Shown in pieces: positions 53,926 to 62,415 of a stretch of 64,000 nucleotides of DNA. Location of the stretch: contig NZ_JACKZC010000001.1 of assembly GCF_014212495.1 (NCBI RefSeq), positions 496,001-560,000 of the forward strand. Reading direction: 5' to 3'. This stretch comes from Pontibacter sp. Tf4 (lineage in GTDB: Bacteria > Bacteroidota > Bacteroidia > Cytophagales > Hymenobacteraceae). The notes under the pieces are model-generated. The model made no database searches and had not been told where the DNA came from. It was given only the letters and a program-made list of their open reading frames with translations. The position numbers were made by a program, and so were the translations under genes. How positions within the stretch are numbered: position 1 is the first letter of the stretch; every line of letters starts with the position of its first letter.

Positions 53926-54761
53926 CATTCTTATTCACGATAGGGTTTTTAGAGATCGAGCTGCTCGATGTAATTGATATACTGCTCGTAACCGCGCTGT
54001 TGTATCAACTATACAAGCTGCTGACCGGTAGCGTTGCGCTCAAGATCTTCTTAGGCCTGCTCTCTATTTACCTGTTGTACCTGGTGGTGCGTGCTGCCGG
54101 CATGGAACTGCTCAGTATTATTCTGGGCCAGTTTATGGGCGTAGGTGTGCTTGCCGCCATCATCCTTTTCCAGCCCGAGATCCGTCGTTTTCTGTTAATG
54201 ATCGGTAAAACCACGGCTCTTAACCACGAGCGTTTCTGGGGTTTCCCGTGGCGCCGCGACACCTCCGAAAAGCTGAGCCTTACGCCGTTTATTGAAGCGG
54301 CCAAATCGTTGGCTGCCAAGAATACAGGAGCCCTTATTGTGTTTGCCAAGAGCTCTGAACTGAAATACTATGCCGAGTCGGGGGATCTGATTGATGCAGT
54401 TGTTTCGAAGCGATTGCTGATGTCGATCTTTAACAAGAACAGCCCGCTGCACGATGGCGCCGTGATCATAGCCAACAATCGCATTAAAGCGGCCCGCTGC
54501 ATTCTTCCAGTGTCTGAAAACCAGGAAATTCCGGCATCTATGGGCTTACGCCACCGTGCGGCCATCGGCTTAACCGAGATCACGGACAGCATTGTGTTAG
54601 TCGTTTCGGAAGAGACCGGCCAAATTGCTTTGGTGCGTAACGGCGAAGCTTTTCGTAACCTGTCATCTGCCGACCTGCGCGTAAAGCTCAACCAGTTCCT
54701 GTTCGATACCGACCAGCGCCCAACTATAAGCCCTTCCGAGAAATCTGTAAGTGCTGCCTAA
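53922..54761 (+). CDS. cdaA: diadenylate cyclase CdaA
   Basis: Makes the second messenger c-di-AMP from two ATP. 279 residues: three membrane helices (about 10-80), then the DAC domain with DGAVIIANNRIKAARCILP and GLRHRAAIGLTEITDS, both active-site motifs intact. The start is a TTG at 53922 overlapping the folP stop (TTGA), with no ATG nearby, so translation is probably coupled. In Firmicutes cdaA pairs with cdaR; here the partner is folP and the DUF1599/DoxX-type genes. Confidence 0.95.
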   Translation: MTFLFTIGFLEIELLDVIDILLVTALLYQLYKLLTGSVALKIFLGLLSIYLLYLVVRAAGMELLSIILGQFMGVGVLAAIILFQPEIRRFLLMIGKTTALNHERFWGFPWRRDTSEKLSLTPFIEAAKSLAAKNTGALIVFAKSSELKYYAESGDLIDAVVSKRLLMSIFNKNSPLHDGAVIIANNRIKAARCILPVSENQEIPASMGLRHRAAIGLTEITDSIVLVVSEETGQIALVRNGEAFRNLSSADLRVKLNQFLFDTDQRPTISPSEKSVSAA

Positions 54762-55017
54762 TAAGACCGGTGATTAAGGGGATTTTTCTGATTTTCAGGA
54801 TCTCTGTCTGAACCGGGATTTAGGTGGATTTTTGGGATTAACCGGAATGTAGAGACGCAATACTCTGCGTCTCCGCTATGGAACGATAGGCTCAACTATA
54901 GTTTGACGGTGCATTACAACTACACCCCAGCGAGTCTGGAGACTAGCGCTCGCTGCACGTCACCGGTCAGATACCTGCGCCAGTTTGAAGTCATAATAAT
55001 CAGAGAAATCCCTTAAA
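54762..55017. other. intergenic repeat remnants
   Basis: A 256-bp gap between cdaA and the PLDc_N gene. It contains a degenerate copy of the TCTGAA-CCGGGATTT repeat family (about 54803-54845), a CAGCGAG...CTCGCTG hairpin with an inner TGGA loop (54928-54955) and one AACTATAGTT. No gene is seen. Confidence 0.6.
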
Positions 55018-55239
55018 TTACCGGTATGTGCGCCTTCTCCACATTACCCAATACGCTACCAGCCCAACTATAGGCAGCAGCCACAGGGCCAGCATCCAGA
55101 GTAGTCGTTCCTTCAGGTTGTAATCCGATTTAAAGATCAGGTGAATAAGCGACACCAGCGCCCCGGCGTAATAAATAATGAGTAAGGTTACGATGATACT
55201 ATAAGCCAAAGGGCTAAGGCTAGGAGTGACAATTTCCAT
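55018..55239 (-). CDS. PLD nuclease N-terminal (PLDc_N) membrane protein
   Basis: 73 residues with two membrane helices (about 10-32 and 43-64). The second half (LKERLLWMLALWLLPIVGLVAYW) is the phospholipase D N-terminal / PLDc_N signature, seen alone in many bacteria as a small membrane protein. No catalytic domain is attached. Role unknown. Confidence 0.8.
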   Translation of the reverse strand: MEIVTPSLSPLAYSIIVTLLIIYYAGALVSLIHLIFKSDYNLKERLLWMLALWLLPIVGLVAYWVMWRRRTYR

Positions 55240-55283
55240 GTGGTGTCTGTTGTTTAAACGTCAAGTTAGCAAATCCGAAGCAT

Positions 55284-55316
55284 AAAAAAAGCCACTCCTA
55301 TAGTTGGAGTGGCTTT
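55284..55316 (-). terminator. terminator downstream of kbl
   Basis: AAAGCCACTCC pairs with GGAGTGGCTTT; the loop itself is TATAGTT, a piece of the abundant octamer. The T-run lies on the minus strand. Confidence 0.88.
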
Positions 55317-55359
55317 CTGTAATTATTATTAAACTGGTGCGATGGTAAACTATAGTTGC

Positions 55360-56550
55360 TTACTTTATCACACCCAGTTCTTTGCCCACTTCGGTAAAGG
55401 CGGCAATACACTTATCAATATGTACACGGTCATGCACAGCTGACAGCTGCACACGGATACGGGCCTGGCCTTTTGGTACAACCGGGTAATAGAAGCCGAT
55501 CACGTAAATGCCTTTATCCAGCATGCGAGCCGCAAATTCCTGGGCAAGCGGGGCATCATACAGCATTACCGGCACAATCGGGTGGTCGCCTGGCTTAATA
55601 TCGAAACCGGCAGCGGTTATCTGCTCACGGAAATATTTGGTGTTCCACTCCAGTTTATCGCGTAGCTCAGTAGTTGAGCTCAGCAAGTCAAGCACGGCGA
55701 TAGAGGCGCCAACTATAGATGGAGCCAATGAGTTAGAGAACAGGTAAGGACGCGAACGCTGACGCAGCATATCGATGATCTCTTTGCGGCCGGATGTAAA
55801 ACCACCCATGGCACCGCCCAACGCTTTGCCCAACGTACCGGTAATGATGTCGATCTTGCCCATTACGTTGTGGTACTCGTGCGTGCCGCGGCCCGTTTTG
55901 CCCATAAAGCCCGTAGAGTGCGAATCATCTACCATCAGAACAGCCTTGTATTTGTCGGCAAGCGCTACAATCTTATCCAGTTGTGCTACGGTCCCATCCA
56001 TCGAGAAGGCACCATCGGTAACTATAACGCGGTGCTTGGCGCTCTGGGCTTCCTGTAGTTTAGCTTCCAGGTCTTCGAGGTTGTTGTGCTCGTAACGGAA
56101 ACGCTGCGCCTTGCACAAACGCACACCATCAATGATCGATGCGTGGTTCAGGGCATCAGAGATGATAGCCGAGTCAGCATCAAATAATGGTTCAAACACA
56201 CCTCCGTTGGCATCAAAGGCAGCTGCGTACAGGATAGTATCTTCCGTACCTAAAAATTCAGATAGTTTACGCTCCAGTTCTTTGTGGATATCCTGGGTAC
56301 CGCAGATAAAACGCACCGAGCTCATGCCATAACCGTGTGTATCAATAGCGTTTTTGGCTGCTTCAATTACCGCTGGGTGTGCCGACAGGCCCAGGTAGTT
56401 ATTCGCGCAGAAGTTAAGCACATGTGCCTGCTGCGTTGTGTCGATGTCAGCACCTTGTGGGGTGGTAATGATGCGCTCTTTTTTATATAATCCGGCAGCT
56501 TCAATCTCTTTCAGTTGCTGTACCAGATCCGGTTTTAAAGTTTCGTACAT
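55360..56550 (-). CDS. kbl: glycine C-acetyltransferase (2-amino-3-ketobutyrate CoA ligase)
   Basis: A PLP enzyme of 396 residues that cleaves 2-amino-3-oxobutyrate with CoA to glycine and acetyl-CoA, the second step of threonine degradation. Motifs: [41 protein letters not shown] and the PLP lysine in [16 protein letters not shown]. The first-step enzyme, a threonine dehydrogenase, is probably encoded 1.6 kb away at 58123-59097. Confidence 0.95.
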   Translation of the reverse strand: MYETLKPDLVQQLKEIEAAGLYKKERIITTPQGADIDTTQQAHVLNFCANNYLGLSAHPAVIEAAKNAIDTHGYGMSSVRFICGTQDIHKELERKLSEFLGTEDTILYAAAFDANGGVFEPLFDADSAIISDALNHASIIDGVRLCKAQRFRYEHNNLEDLEAKLQEAQSAKHRVIVTDGAFSMDGTVAQLDKIVALADKYKAVLMVDDSHSTGFMGKTGRGTHEYHNVMGKIDIITGTLGKALGGAMGGFTSGRKEIIDMLRQRSRPYLFSNSLAPSIVGASIAVLDLLSSTTELRDKLEWNTKYFREQITAAGFDIKPGDHPIVPVMLYDAPLAQEFAARMLDKGIYVIGFYYPVVPKGQARIRVQLSAVHDRVHIDKCIAAFTEVGKELGVIK

Positions 56551-56609
56551 GGTTTCGTTATTCGTTTATCGTTGTTCGTTACTCGGTCTGAATTTACTAT
56601 AAACTATAG

Positions 56610-57794
56610 TTATACGCCGCTTGCATTGCCAGGCTCATCGGTTTTTGGCGGTGGCCTCCGGATGATGGGCCTTGGGCGAGGCGGCTTTGGTTTTATCGGT
56701 TCATCTGTTGGCTCCTGCGCAGGCGTTTCCGGTGCTATAGTTTGCGCAGCAGGAACTTCGGATTCAGTTGCCTTTTCTATAGTTGGCTGCGCCGGTTCTT
56801 CCGGTTTGTCTTCAGCTATAGTTTGTTCAGCAGCTGGTGTCGGTCGTTTAATAACCGGGCGCGGTCTTGGCGGCTTCGGTTTCTCAGCTTCCTGGGTCGG
56901 CTGAGCTATAGTTTGCTCACTGGCAGTCGTTTCCTCAGGTTTAGCTTCTTCAGTAGCCGGTTTCTGCAACGCAACAGGGCGTTTGATCACCGGTCTCGGG
57001 CGGGCTGGTTTAGGCGTTTCTGTGGCTGCTGCTGCTTTTGCTGGATTTATAGTTTCCGGTGTGCCTGTAGTTTCAGCAGGTTTATCTTCAGTTGGTTTCT
57101 GTAGTGACGTTGGTCTTTTTATAACAGGGCGTGGGCGCGGTGTTGCTGTTTCAGGCTTTGCTTCCGCAGCCGGAACTATAGTTGTGTCTGGTGCTGCCTC
57201 CTGTTTTGGGGTCTCTGCTTCAGTTCCAGGTTTCTGTAATGCAGCCGGTCGCTTAATTACCGGTCGTGGACGGGCAGCAGGAGCAGGGCTATCGGTTACT
57301 GGTTTTACTTCTGTAGTTTCTTCTTCTGTTGGTGCAGCCGGTTTGCTGATAACAGGCCTTTTTATAACCGGACGCGGCTTGGCTGGCTCAGCAGACTTGT
57401 TTGTTTCAGTTGTTTCCGGTGCTGTGGTTTCGCCTTCGGCTATAGTTGGTCTGGCTATAGTTGGGCGTTTCACTACAGGGCGTGGTTTTGGAGCGTCTTC
57501 AGTTGCAGCTGTTTCCTGTGGAACAGTTGGTGTTTCTGTAGTTGTTGCAGCCGGTGCAGCACGCCGCATTACCGGGCGTGGTGCTGCCGTAGCCGGCGCC
57601 GCTTTCGGAATGTCCTCTTCTTTTAAATGATAGCGCAACCGTACGTCGTTTATCACCATCTTTACGGCCACATAAAAGCTGTTGGGGTGCATCTGAGCGT
57701 ACATATCCTGCCAGGCCGCAAAACGGCCGGGGTCGCCGGCGGCAAATGCAGCCTGGTTAATGCGCTTCTTTACAAGATATTCTTCAAACGTCAT
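56610..57794 (-). CDS. Pro-rich repeat protein (PRPVIKRP repeats)
   Basis: 394 residues from ATG 57794 (MTFEEYLVKKRINQAAF). A folded N-terminal domain of about 70 residues (AWQDMYAQMHPNSFYVAVK) is followed by about 310 residues of low-complexity sequence. Eight units of PRPV-I-KRP type (from PRPVMRRA and PRPVVKRP through five PRPVIKRP to a final PRPIIRRP) are separated by Ala/Thr/Glu/Pro linkers of 25-45 residues. It has no signal peptide or membrane helix. The tail is probably disordered and could bind partners through the basic Pro motifs. Function unknown. The frame continues to a TTG at 57854, an unlikely start. Confidence 0.8.
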   Translation of the reverse strand: MTFEEYLVKKRINQAAFAAGDPGRFAAWQDMYAQMHPNSFYVAVKMVINDVRLRYHLKEEDIPKAAPATAAPRPVMRRAAPAATTTETPTVPQETAATEDAPKPRPVVKRPTIARPTIAEGETTAPETTETNKSAEPAKPRPVIKRPVISKPAAPTEEETTEVKPVTDSPAPAARPRPVIKRPAALQKPGTEAETPKQEAAPDTTIVPAAEAKPETATPRPRPVIKRPTSLQKPTEDKPAETTGTPETINPAKAAAATETPKPARPRPVIKRPVALQKPATEEAKPEETTASEQTIAQPTQEAEKPKPPRPRPVIKRPTPAAEQTIAEDKPEEPAQPTIEKATESEVPAAQTIAPETPAQEPTDEPIKPKPPRPRPIIRRPPPKTDEPGNASGV

Positions 57795-58122
57795 GCGGTA
57801 TCCATCAAGCCATTGTGGCTCATACGTACAAATATAGGAAAATCCGGTGCGCAAGCCAGTACGGTAGTGGTTCGTTTTGCAGCCATATTATTTAATCTTT
57901 AAGTCTGCTGCCAGCTATTCCGGGACTCAGCTACCGGGCTTACCTTTGTTGCAAGGTGAGTAAAAAGTTAGATTAGTTTGGTAAAGGAGAGCGATGGCAA
58001 CCGGCTTCGCTCTTTTTGCATTTAGGCAATAATCTTCTGCAAAGGCATGTGTTTCTTATAGTTTATACTTTCAGGATTGCACTGAAATAAGTTACTTTGC
58101 GTAACTGATTTTTTCTTTAACT
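57795..58122. other. intergenic region with possible small transcription unit
   Basis: About 330 bp between the divergent Pro-rich repeat gene and the threonine dehydrogenase gene. On the plus strand it holds a TACCTTTG element (57941-57948) and a terminator-like hairpin (57989-58016) that no annotated gene needs. A TTACTTTG near 58092-58099 may be the -7 region of the dehydrogenase gene. Confidence 0.4.
57989..58016 (+). terminator. orphan terminator-like hairpin
   Basis: GAGCGA pairs with TCGCTC over a 12-base loop, followed by TTTTT. There is no upstream plus-strand gene, so it may end a small RNA or be incidental. Confidence 0.45.
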
Positions 58123-59097
58123 ATGGCAAACACAAGCGACACGGTATTGGTGATTGGTGCCTGCGGGCAACTTGGCTCTGAGCTCACCCTGGAGCTGCGT
58201 AATATGTACGGCGGAAGTAATGTAGTGGCAGCAGATATTGCAGCACCCAAACAAGCCGACCTGCGCGATTCCGGACCCTTTGAGAAGATAGACGTGCTGG
58301 ACCCCAAAGCAATGGGCGAACTGGCCGCAAAATATAAATTCAAGCAGATCTACCACCTGGCAGCCGTGCTGTCGGCAACCGGCGAGAAGAACCCAAAATT
58401 TGCCTGGAAGCTGAACATGGATGGCCTGTTTAACGTGTTGGATCTGGCCCTGGAGCAGAAAGTGGAGAAAGTTTACTGGCCAAGCTCTATCGCTGTTTTC
58501 GGCCCGAACACCCCACGCCAGAACACGCCGCAGCATACCATCATGGACCCGAACACGGTATATGGTATCAGCAAGCAGGCAGGTGAGCGCTGGTGCGAAT
58601 ATTACTTTGAGAAATACGGCCTGGATGTGCGCAGCCTGCGTTACCCTGGCCTGATCGGGTACAAAGCGTTGCCGGGCGGCGGCACCACCGATTATGCCGT
58701 AGATATTTACCATCAGGCGCTGGAAAGCGCCAGCTACGAGTGCTTCCTGAGCGAGAATACCTACCTGCCAATGATGTACATGCCGGATGCCCTGAAAGCT
58801 ACCCTGGACCTGATGCACGCCCCGACCGAGCAGGTGAAAGTACGCAGCTCGTATAACCTGAGCGCCATGAGCTTCTCACCAAAAGAGATCGCAGCTTCTA
58901 TCCAGAAACATATCCCCGAATTTGAGATCAGCTACAAGCCAGATTCGCGTCAGCAGATTGCCGATTCGTGGCCACAGAGCATAGACGACAGCGCCGCACA
59001 GCAGGACTGGAACTGGAAACCAGCTTACGACCTGGATGCCATGACCGCCGATATGCTCCTGAACCTGAAAAAGATGAAAGAAGAGCAGACGGTTTAA
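58123..59097 (+). CDS. NAD-dependent L-threonine 3-dehydrogenase, short-chain (epimerase-like) type
   Basis: 324 residues of the extended SDR family. The Rossmann motif VIGACGQLGSEL is at residues 10-21, the active-site YGISKQAGE (Tyr-x3-Lys) at about 148, and WPSSIAVFGP supplies the Ser. The GGGTTDYAVDIYHQA segment matches threonine dehydrogenases of the SDR type. Together with kbl, 1.6 kb away on the other strand, it would convert threonine to glycine and acetyl-CoA. Other NAD-epimerase activities cannot be fully excluded. Confidence 0.87.
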   Translation: MANTSDTVLVIGACGQLGSELTLELRNMYGGSNVVAADIAAPKQADLRDSGPFEKIDVLDPKAMGELAAKYKFKQIYHLAAVLSATGEKNPKFAWKLNMDGLFNVLDLALEQKVEKVYWPSSIAVFGPNTPRQNTPQHTIMDPNTVYGISKQAGERWCEYYFEKYGLDVRSLRYPGLIGYKALPGGGTTDYAVDIYHQALESASYECFLSENTYLPMMYMPDALKATLDLMHAPTEQVKVRSSYNLSAMSFSPKEIAASIQKHIPEFEISYKPDSRQQIADSWPQSIDDSAAQQDWNWKPAYDLDAMTADMLLNLKKMKEEQTV

Positions 59098-59120
59098 GGT
59101 TTGCTTTTACCTCCCCCCAG

Positions 59121-59150
59121 CCCCCTCCTAAAAACAGGAGGGGGTTTTTG
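59121..59150 (+). terminator. terminator after the threonine dehydrogenase gene
   Basis: CCCCCTCCT pairs with AGGAGGGGG and is followed by TTTTTGTTTG. Confidence 0.85.
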
Positions 59151-59476
59151 TTTGTCTGAACCGCTGATTAAGGGGAATTGTGGGAGTAGTGAGATAGAAC
59201 TATAGTTCTATAGTTTGATGCAGCATATTTTGCTGGCGCGAGTTTCCAAACTCGTGACTAACTATAGTGTTGAGTCTCCCGACTCAATTGGCCCGTCAGG
59301 GACAGGCTGTGGCTATAGTTCTATAGCATTCCTTATCTAAGGAGGGGAACGTTTACTTACCATTCATCTTGTCATCCTGGAAGGCTCTTGTGAGAAGAGG
59401 CGTTAAGCCTTTGCCATAACACCCCTGCCCCTCTCAAGAGGGGAATTCCTGCTATAGTTGATACTATAGCCCCAAA

Positions 59477-59512
59477 TAAAAAAGACGACACAGCAATGTG
59501 TCGTCTTTTAAG
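59477..59512 (-). terminator. terminator downstream of the YgjP-like gene
   Basis: AAAAGACGACACA pairs exactly with TGTGTCGTCTTTT around GCAA. T-runs occur on both strands. Confidence 0.85.
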
Positions 59513-59606
59513 ATACTTATAGTTCAGGACCCACAGCAAACTATAGTTGCCACTTAACCTGAATTCTTAAGTCTTGAAAATCTTAAAGTAGTTGTGTTCC
59601 GATAGC

Positions 59607-60347
59607 TTAGAAAATCGAGATCTTGTAATCTTTTAGTTTCTTGTCCAGGGCTTTGGAGTTGCCGCAGATTTTTTCCAGCAGTTTCCAGAAGCGGGGGCCG
59701 TGGTTTTTCTCTACCGTGTGGGCCAGCTCGTGCAGGATCACGTAATCGCAGAGGGCGTCGGGCAGGCGCATCAGGTGCAGGTTCAGGTTAATGTTGTTGG
59801 TATGCGAACAACTTCCCCAGCGGCCTTTTGCGTTTTTGATAAACACATTCTGGTAACTGAACCCGAACCGCTCTGCAAAAAAGGCAACACGCTGCGGCAG
59901 GTATTCCTTGGCCTCCTTGCGGTACGTTTCCTCCACCGATTTGCGGATGAACTTCTGCACCTCAGGATCTTTCTCGCTTTTGTGGGCAGGGTAAAATACG
60001 TTAATGTAGCCGTCTTCTATCACGCAACGCATAGTATACTGCGCATGCATCAGCAGGCGTAATTTGTGGAACCTGGTCCTGAACTCCGTGTCGGAATCGT
60101 AAACAGTAACTTTGGTTTCCTGTTCCTGCATGCGCTGCTGATGTTCACGTATCCAGTCGGCTTTGGTGTAAATAAGCTGCTCTGCCTTGTCGAAACTGAT
60201 ATGCGGGGGCACTGCTACTCTTACTCCTTTCAGAGGGCGTACACTAATGCTGATGCGCTTGGCTTTATCGCTGCGCTCGATCAGCACTTTCCCGATACCG
60301 TCAATGTGAACATTAACAGATGAGAGCTTTAAAAATGTTGTAGGCAC
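59607..60347 (-). CDS. M48-type/YgjP-like zinc metallopeptidase
   Basis: 246 residues. The C-terminal half carries the zinc motif CDYVILHELAHTVEKNHG (HExxH plus a third His), typical of the DUF45/YgjP (SprT-like, WLM-related) family. The preceding KGRWGSCSHTNNINLNLHL segment is also a family hallmark. It is soluble and without a signal peptide. The start is GTG 60347. Substrates are unknown; the family is often linked to protein quality control or DNA-protein crosslinks only by analogy. Confidence 0.9.
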   Translation of the reverse strand: MPTTFLKLSSVNVHIDGIGKVLIERSDKAKRISISVRPLKGVRVAVPPHISFDKAEQLIYTKADWIREHQQRMQEQETKVTVYDSDTEFRTRFHKLRLLMHAQYTMRCVIEDGYINVFYPAHKSEKDPEVQKFIRKSVEETYRKEAKEYLPQRVAFFAERFGFSYQNVFIKNAKGRWGSCSHTNNINLNLHLMRLPDALCDYVILHELAHTVEKNHGPRFWKLLEKICGNSKALDKKLKDYKISIF

Positions 60348-60530
60348 CTTGGCTAAAAGTTAAAGTACAAAATCTCTAAAACCAAAGATAGAGAATTATT
60401 GCCTTAGCAATCCAATATATAGCGCCGTTTTTTCTTTTTTTATTTAGATAGATGTATTTGAATTGTACTATATCTGAAAGGAGTTAAGCCTGTTATGATG
60501 CCTTTGCAGGTAATAAAACAGCGTGTAGTA

Positions 60531-60565
60531 TAAAAAAATACCCTGCCTTGCAGGGGCAGGGTATT
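60531..60565 (-). terminator. terminator downstream of the 64-residue gene
   Basis: ATACCCTGCC pairs with GGCAGGGTAT; the minus strand ends in a run of T residues. Confidence 0.85.
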
Positions 60566-60585
60566 GGACAAAATTTTCAGAAATA

Positions 60586-60780
60586 TCAGCGGATGTTGCC
60601 GCCGGTGGTCATGTCATCGTGCCGGTTTTTAGGTACGCGGCTGCTGTCTGTAGTTGATGCGCGCAAAGTAGGCTCGCGGTTGGCTTTGCCAGTTCCGGCT
60701 ACTTCCGGGTCCTGTTCCTTGTTTTGCGGCTGGGTGTTGGGTTTGTTTTGCTGGTCTTTGTCTTTCTTATTGGTTTCCAT
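60586..60780 (-). CDS. small hydrophilic, probably disordered protein
   Basis: 64 residues, very hydrophilic (METNKKDKDQQNKPNTQPQN...), with no Cys and no hydrophobic segment. It lies 18 bp downstream of the DUF1232 gene and is followed by a terminator, which supports it as a real gene in an operon. The composition suggests intrinsic disorder. Function unknown. Confidence 0.65.
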   Translation of the reverse strand: METNKKDKDQQNKPNTQPQNKEQDPEVAGTGKANREPTLRASTTDSSRVPKNRHDDMTTGGNIR

Positions 60781-60798
60781 AGGTATAGTAGTTTAAGG

Positions 60799-61341
60799 TT
60801 ATACATCTGTTTGCTTATCTACTTCTACGGTATTGTCCGGGCGGTCGGCGTACTTGGGTGTGCCAAAAGAGGTGTCGGCGTTGTGTGGGGCGCTGTTATG
60901 AGCCTCCTGACGCTGCTGCTCCTGCTGCTGCAGGTCCCACTCTTTAAAGCGGTCGAGCTCTGTTTTTATACTGGTCATAAACCAGGCCAGCAAGCTGGCG
61001 TCATCCAGCAAACCAACTACCGGTATAAAATCCGGTATCAGGTCGATGGGGGTAATAAAGTAAATGATAACAGCTACGCCACCTACCAGCGTGGTAGTGG
61101 GTATGCCTTTATACTCGCCGCCCACAGCAGACTTTATCATGCGCGAAAGCAGCTGCAGGTTTTCCCATGCTTCGGCGGCCAGGGTGCCCACACTTTTTTT
61201 CGCGGTCGCTTTTTTAAAGGCTTCGTTCAGGAGTCTGGTTACTTCGGCGGGGTGTTTAATGTAACGTTCTGCCTTCTCTATAAATCGTTGGAATAAAGAG
61301 CTCTGCGAAATTTTTTTACCGTCGGGTGCCTGGTTATCCAT
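60799..61341 (-). CDS. YkvA/DUF1232 family membrane protein
   Basis: 180 residues. The DUF1232 signature YFITPIDLIPDFIPVVGLLDD lies at about residues 92-112. Amphipathic helices flank it, and a Gln/Glu-rich tail (about 135-150) follows. Such proteins are membrane-associated and uncharacterised. Likely cotranscribed with the 64-residue gene. Confidence 0.87.
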   Translation of the reverse strand: MDNQAPDGKKISQSSLFQRFIEKAERYIKHPAEVTRLLNEAFKKATAKKSVGTLAAEAWENLQLLSRMIKSAVGGEYKGIPTTTLVGGVAVIIYFITPIDLIPDFIPVVGLLDDASLLAWFMTSIKTELDRFKEWDLQQQEQQRQEAHNSAPHNADTSFGTPKYADRPDNTVEVDKQTDV

Positions 61342-61454
61342 AGTTTTAATGTGGCTGTATGGTTATAGTTGGTGTGTGTTTCGGGGTGCAAAGTTGATAA
61401 ACTATTAACAACCTACCTATACTTAGCGCTTATAAAATTGTTGTGCCGGCTGGC

Positions 61455-61487
61455 AAATAAAAAAGCTCTGCAGGTAGCTGCAGAGCC
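61455..61487 (-). terminator. terminator downstream of the NlpC/P60 gene
   Basis: GCTCTGCAG pairs with CTGCAGAGC around GTAG; preceding A residues give a T-run on the minus strand. Confidence 0.85.
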
Positions 61488-61510
61488 GGAACTTCTATAG
61501 TTGCCACGCC

Positions 61511-62149
61511 TTAGTTTACACGGCCGGCTGCATAATAGTTTCTGCTGTAAAATGGCTCCTTCAGCGAGCTTACCATCACCCCACCGTTGGTAGCAGAATG
61601 GATGAACTTACCGTTTTTAAGGTAGATGCCCACATGAAAAATTGGCTGCTTGGGGCCACGGCGGAAGAAAACCAGGTCGCCGGTGCGGATATTGTCTTTT
61701 TTGATGCGCTTCACATCCTGAAACATGGACTGGGAGCTGCGACTCAGATCAATGCCATACACTTCGCGGTAAATGCTGGTTACAAATCCGGAGCAATCGG
61801 TGCCTTTTTTAGAGCTGCGGCCGTAACGGTAGGGTGTTCCTAACCAGTCGGCTACCGTTTGGATAAGCGTTTTATTCTTGCTGCTGGCAAACTCCATCTT
61901 CAGCCTTTTCGAATAAAAAGATTCTGATTCTGGTTTGGGTTCGGGTTTTGGTTCCGGAAGCGTTACCAGTGGCTCCTGCGCCATAAGAGCAATCGCCAGG
62001 TCCTGGCCGGAGTTGATGGCGAGCGGCGAAATAGCGGCTGCCGGCTCTGCTTCAGGTAGCGCCGCCGACTCAGCAGGCGTTACTTCGTAAAAGTATGACA
62101 GGGCGAGCGACATGGCTGCCAGTATACTAAGGATGATGGTCTTTTTCAT
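61511..62149 (-). CDS. C40 family (NlpC/P60) peptidoglycan endopeptidase
   Basis: 212 residues from ATG 62149 (MKKTIILSILAAMSLALSYF, a signal peptide or anchor). A Pro/Glu-rich linker (PEPKPEPKPESES) leads to the NlpC/P60 domain (about 90-212), with the catalytic Cys in GTDCSGFVTSIYREVYG and the His in PIFHVGIYLKNGKFIH. It should cut peptide bonds in the stem peptide of peptidoglycan. The frame opens 13 codons further up, but the signal peptide fits the chosen start. Confidence 0.9.
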   Translation of the reverse strand: MKKTIILSILAAMSLALSYFYEVTPAESAALPEAEPAAAISPLAINSGQDLAIALMAQEPLVTLPEPKPEPKPESESFYSKRLKMEFASSKNKTLIQTVADWLGTPYRYGRSSKKGTDCSGFVTSIYREVYGIDLSRSSQSMFQDVKRIKKDNIRTGDLVFFRRGPKQPIFHVGIYLKNGKFIHSATNGGVMVSSLKEPFYSRNYYAAGRVN

Positions 62150-62370
62150 AAAGTTTGGCTTGTAGGCTCCTGCACTGCGCAGTGCCACAGTTTCACCTTA
62201 TTTAAGCAGCGGTTTTTGCACTAAAATCGATTTAAACTACTGACAGGACATCCTGTTTTAAGCTGCTGCGGGCAAAAATAAGTACAAAAACATTAACAGC
62301 CAAACGGGCCACTTATTGTACCGGCCTGTAAATAAGATGCTTTCACCCTGCGTATATAGCCGTTCGCCCT

Positions 62371-62402
62371 TTGCGTTATAAGTATAGTTTAGGCTAATAT
62401 TG
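62371..62402 (+). promoter_or_regulatory. promoter of the small HExxH gene
   Basis: TTG (62371-62373), 21 bp, TAATATTG (62395-62402), the same -7 variant as at tRNA-Asn. The ATG lies 14 bp downstream, so the leader would be very short. Confidence 0.5.
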
Positions 62403-62415
62403 AAAAAGGTACAAA

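Larger units (their letters stand above)
59098..59606. repeat. repeat-rich intergenic region
   Basis: A 509-bp gap without genes. After a terminator come a degenerate TTTGTCTGAACC repeat (59151-59162), hairpins CGAGTTT-CC-AAACTCG (59239-59254) and TTGAGTC-TCCC-GACTCAA (59270-59287), a CCCCTCTCAAGAGGGG palindrome (59428-59444), and at least six AACTATAG-type octamers. Confidence 0.7.
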
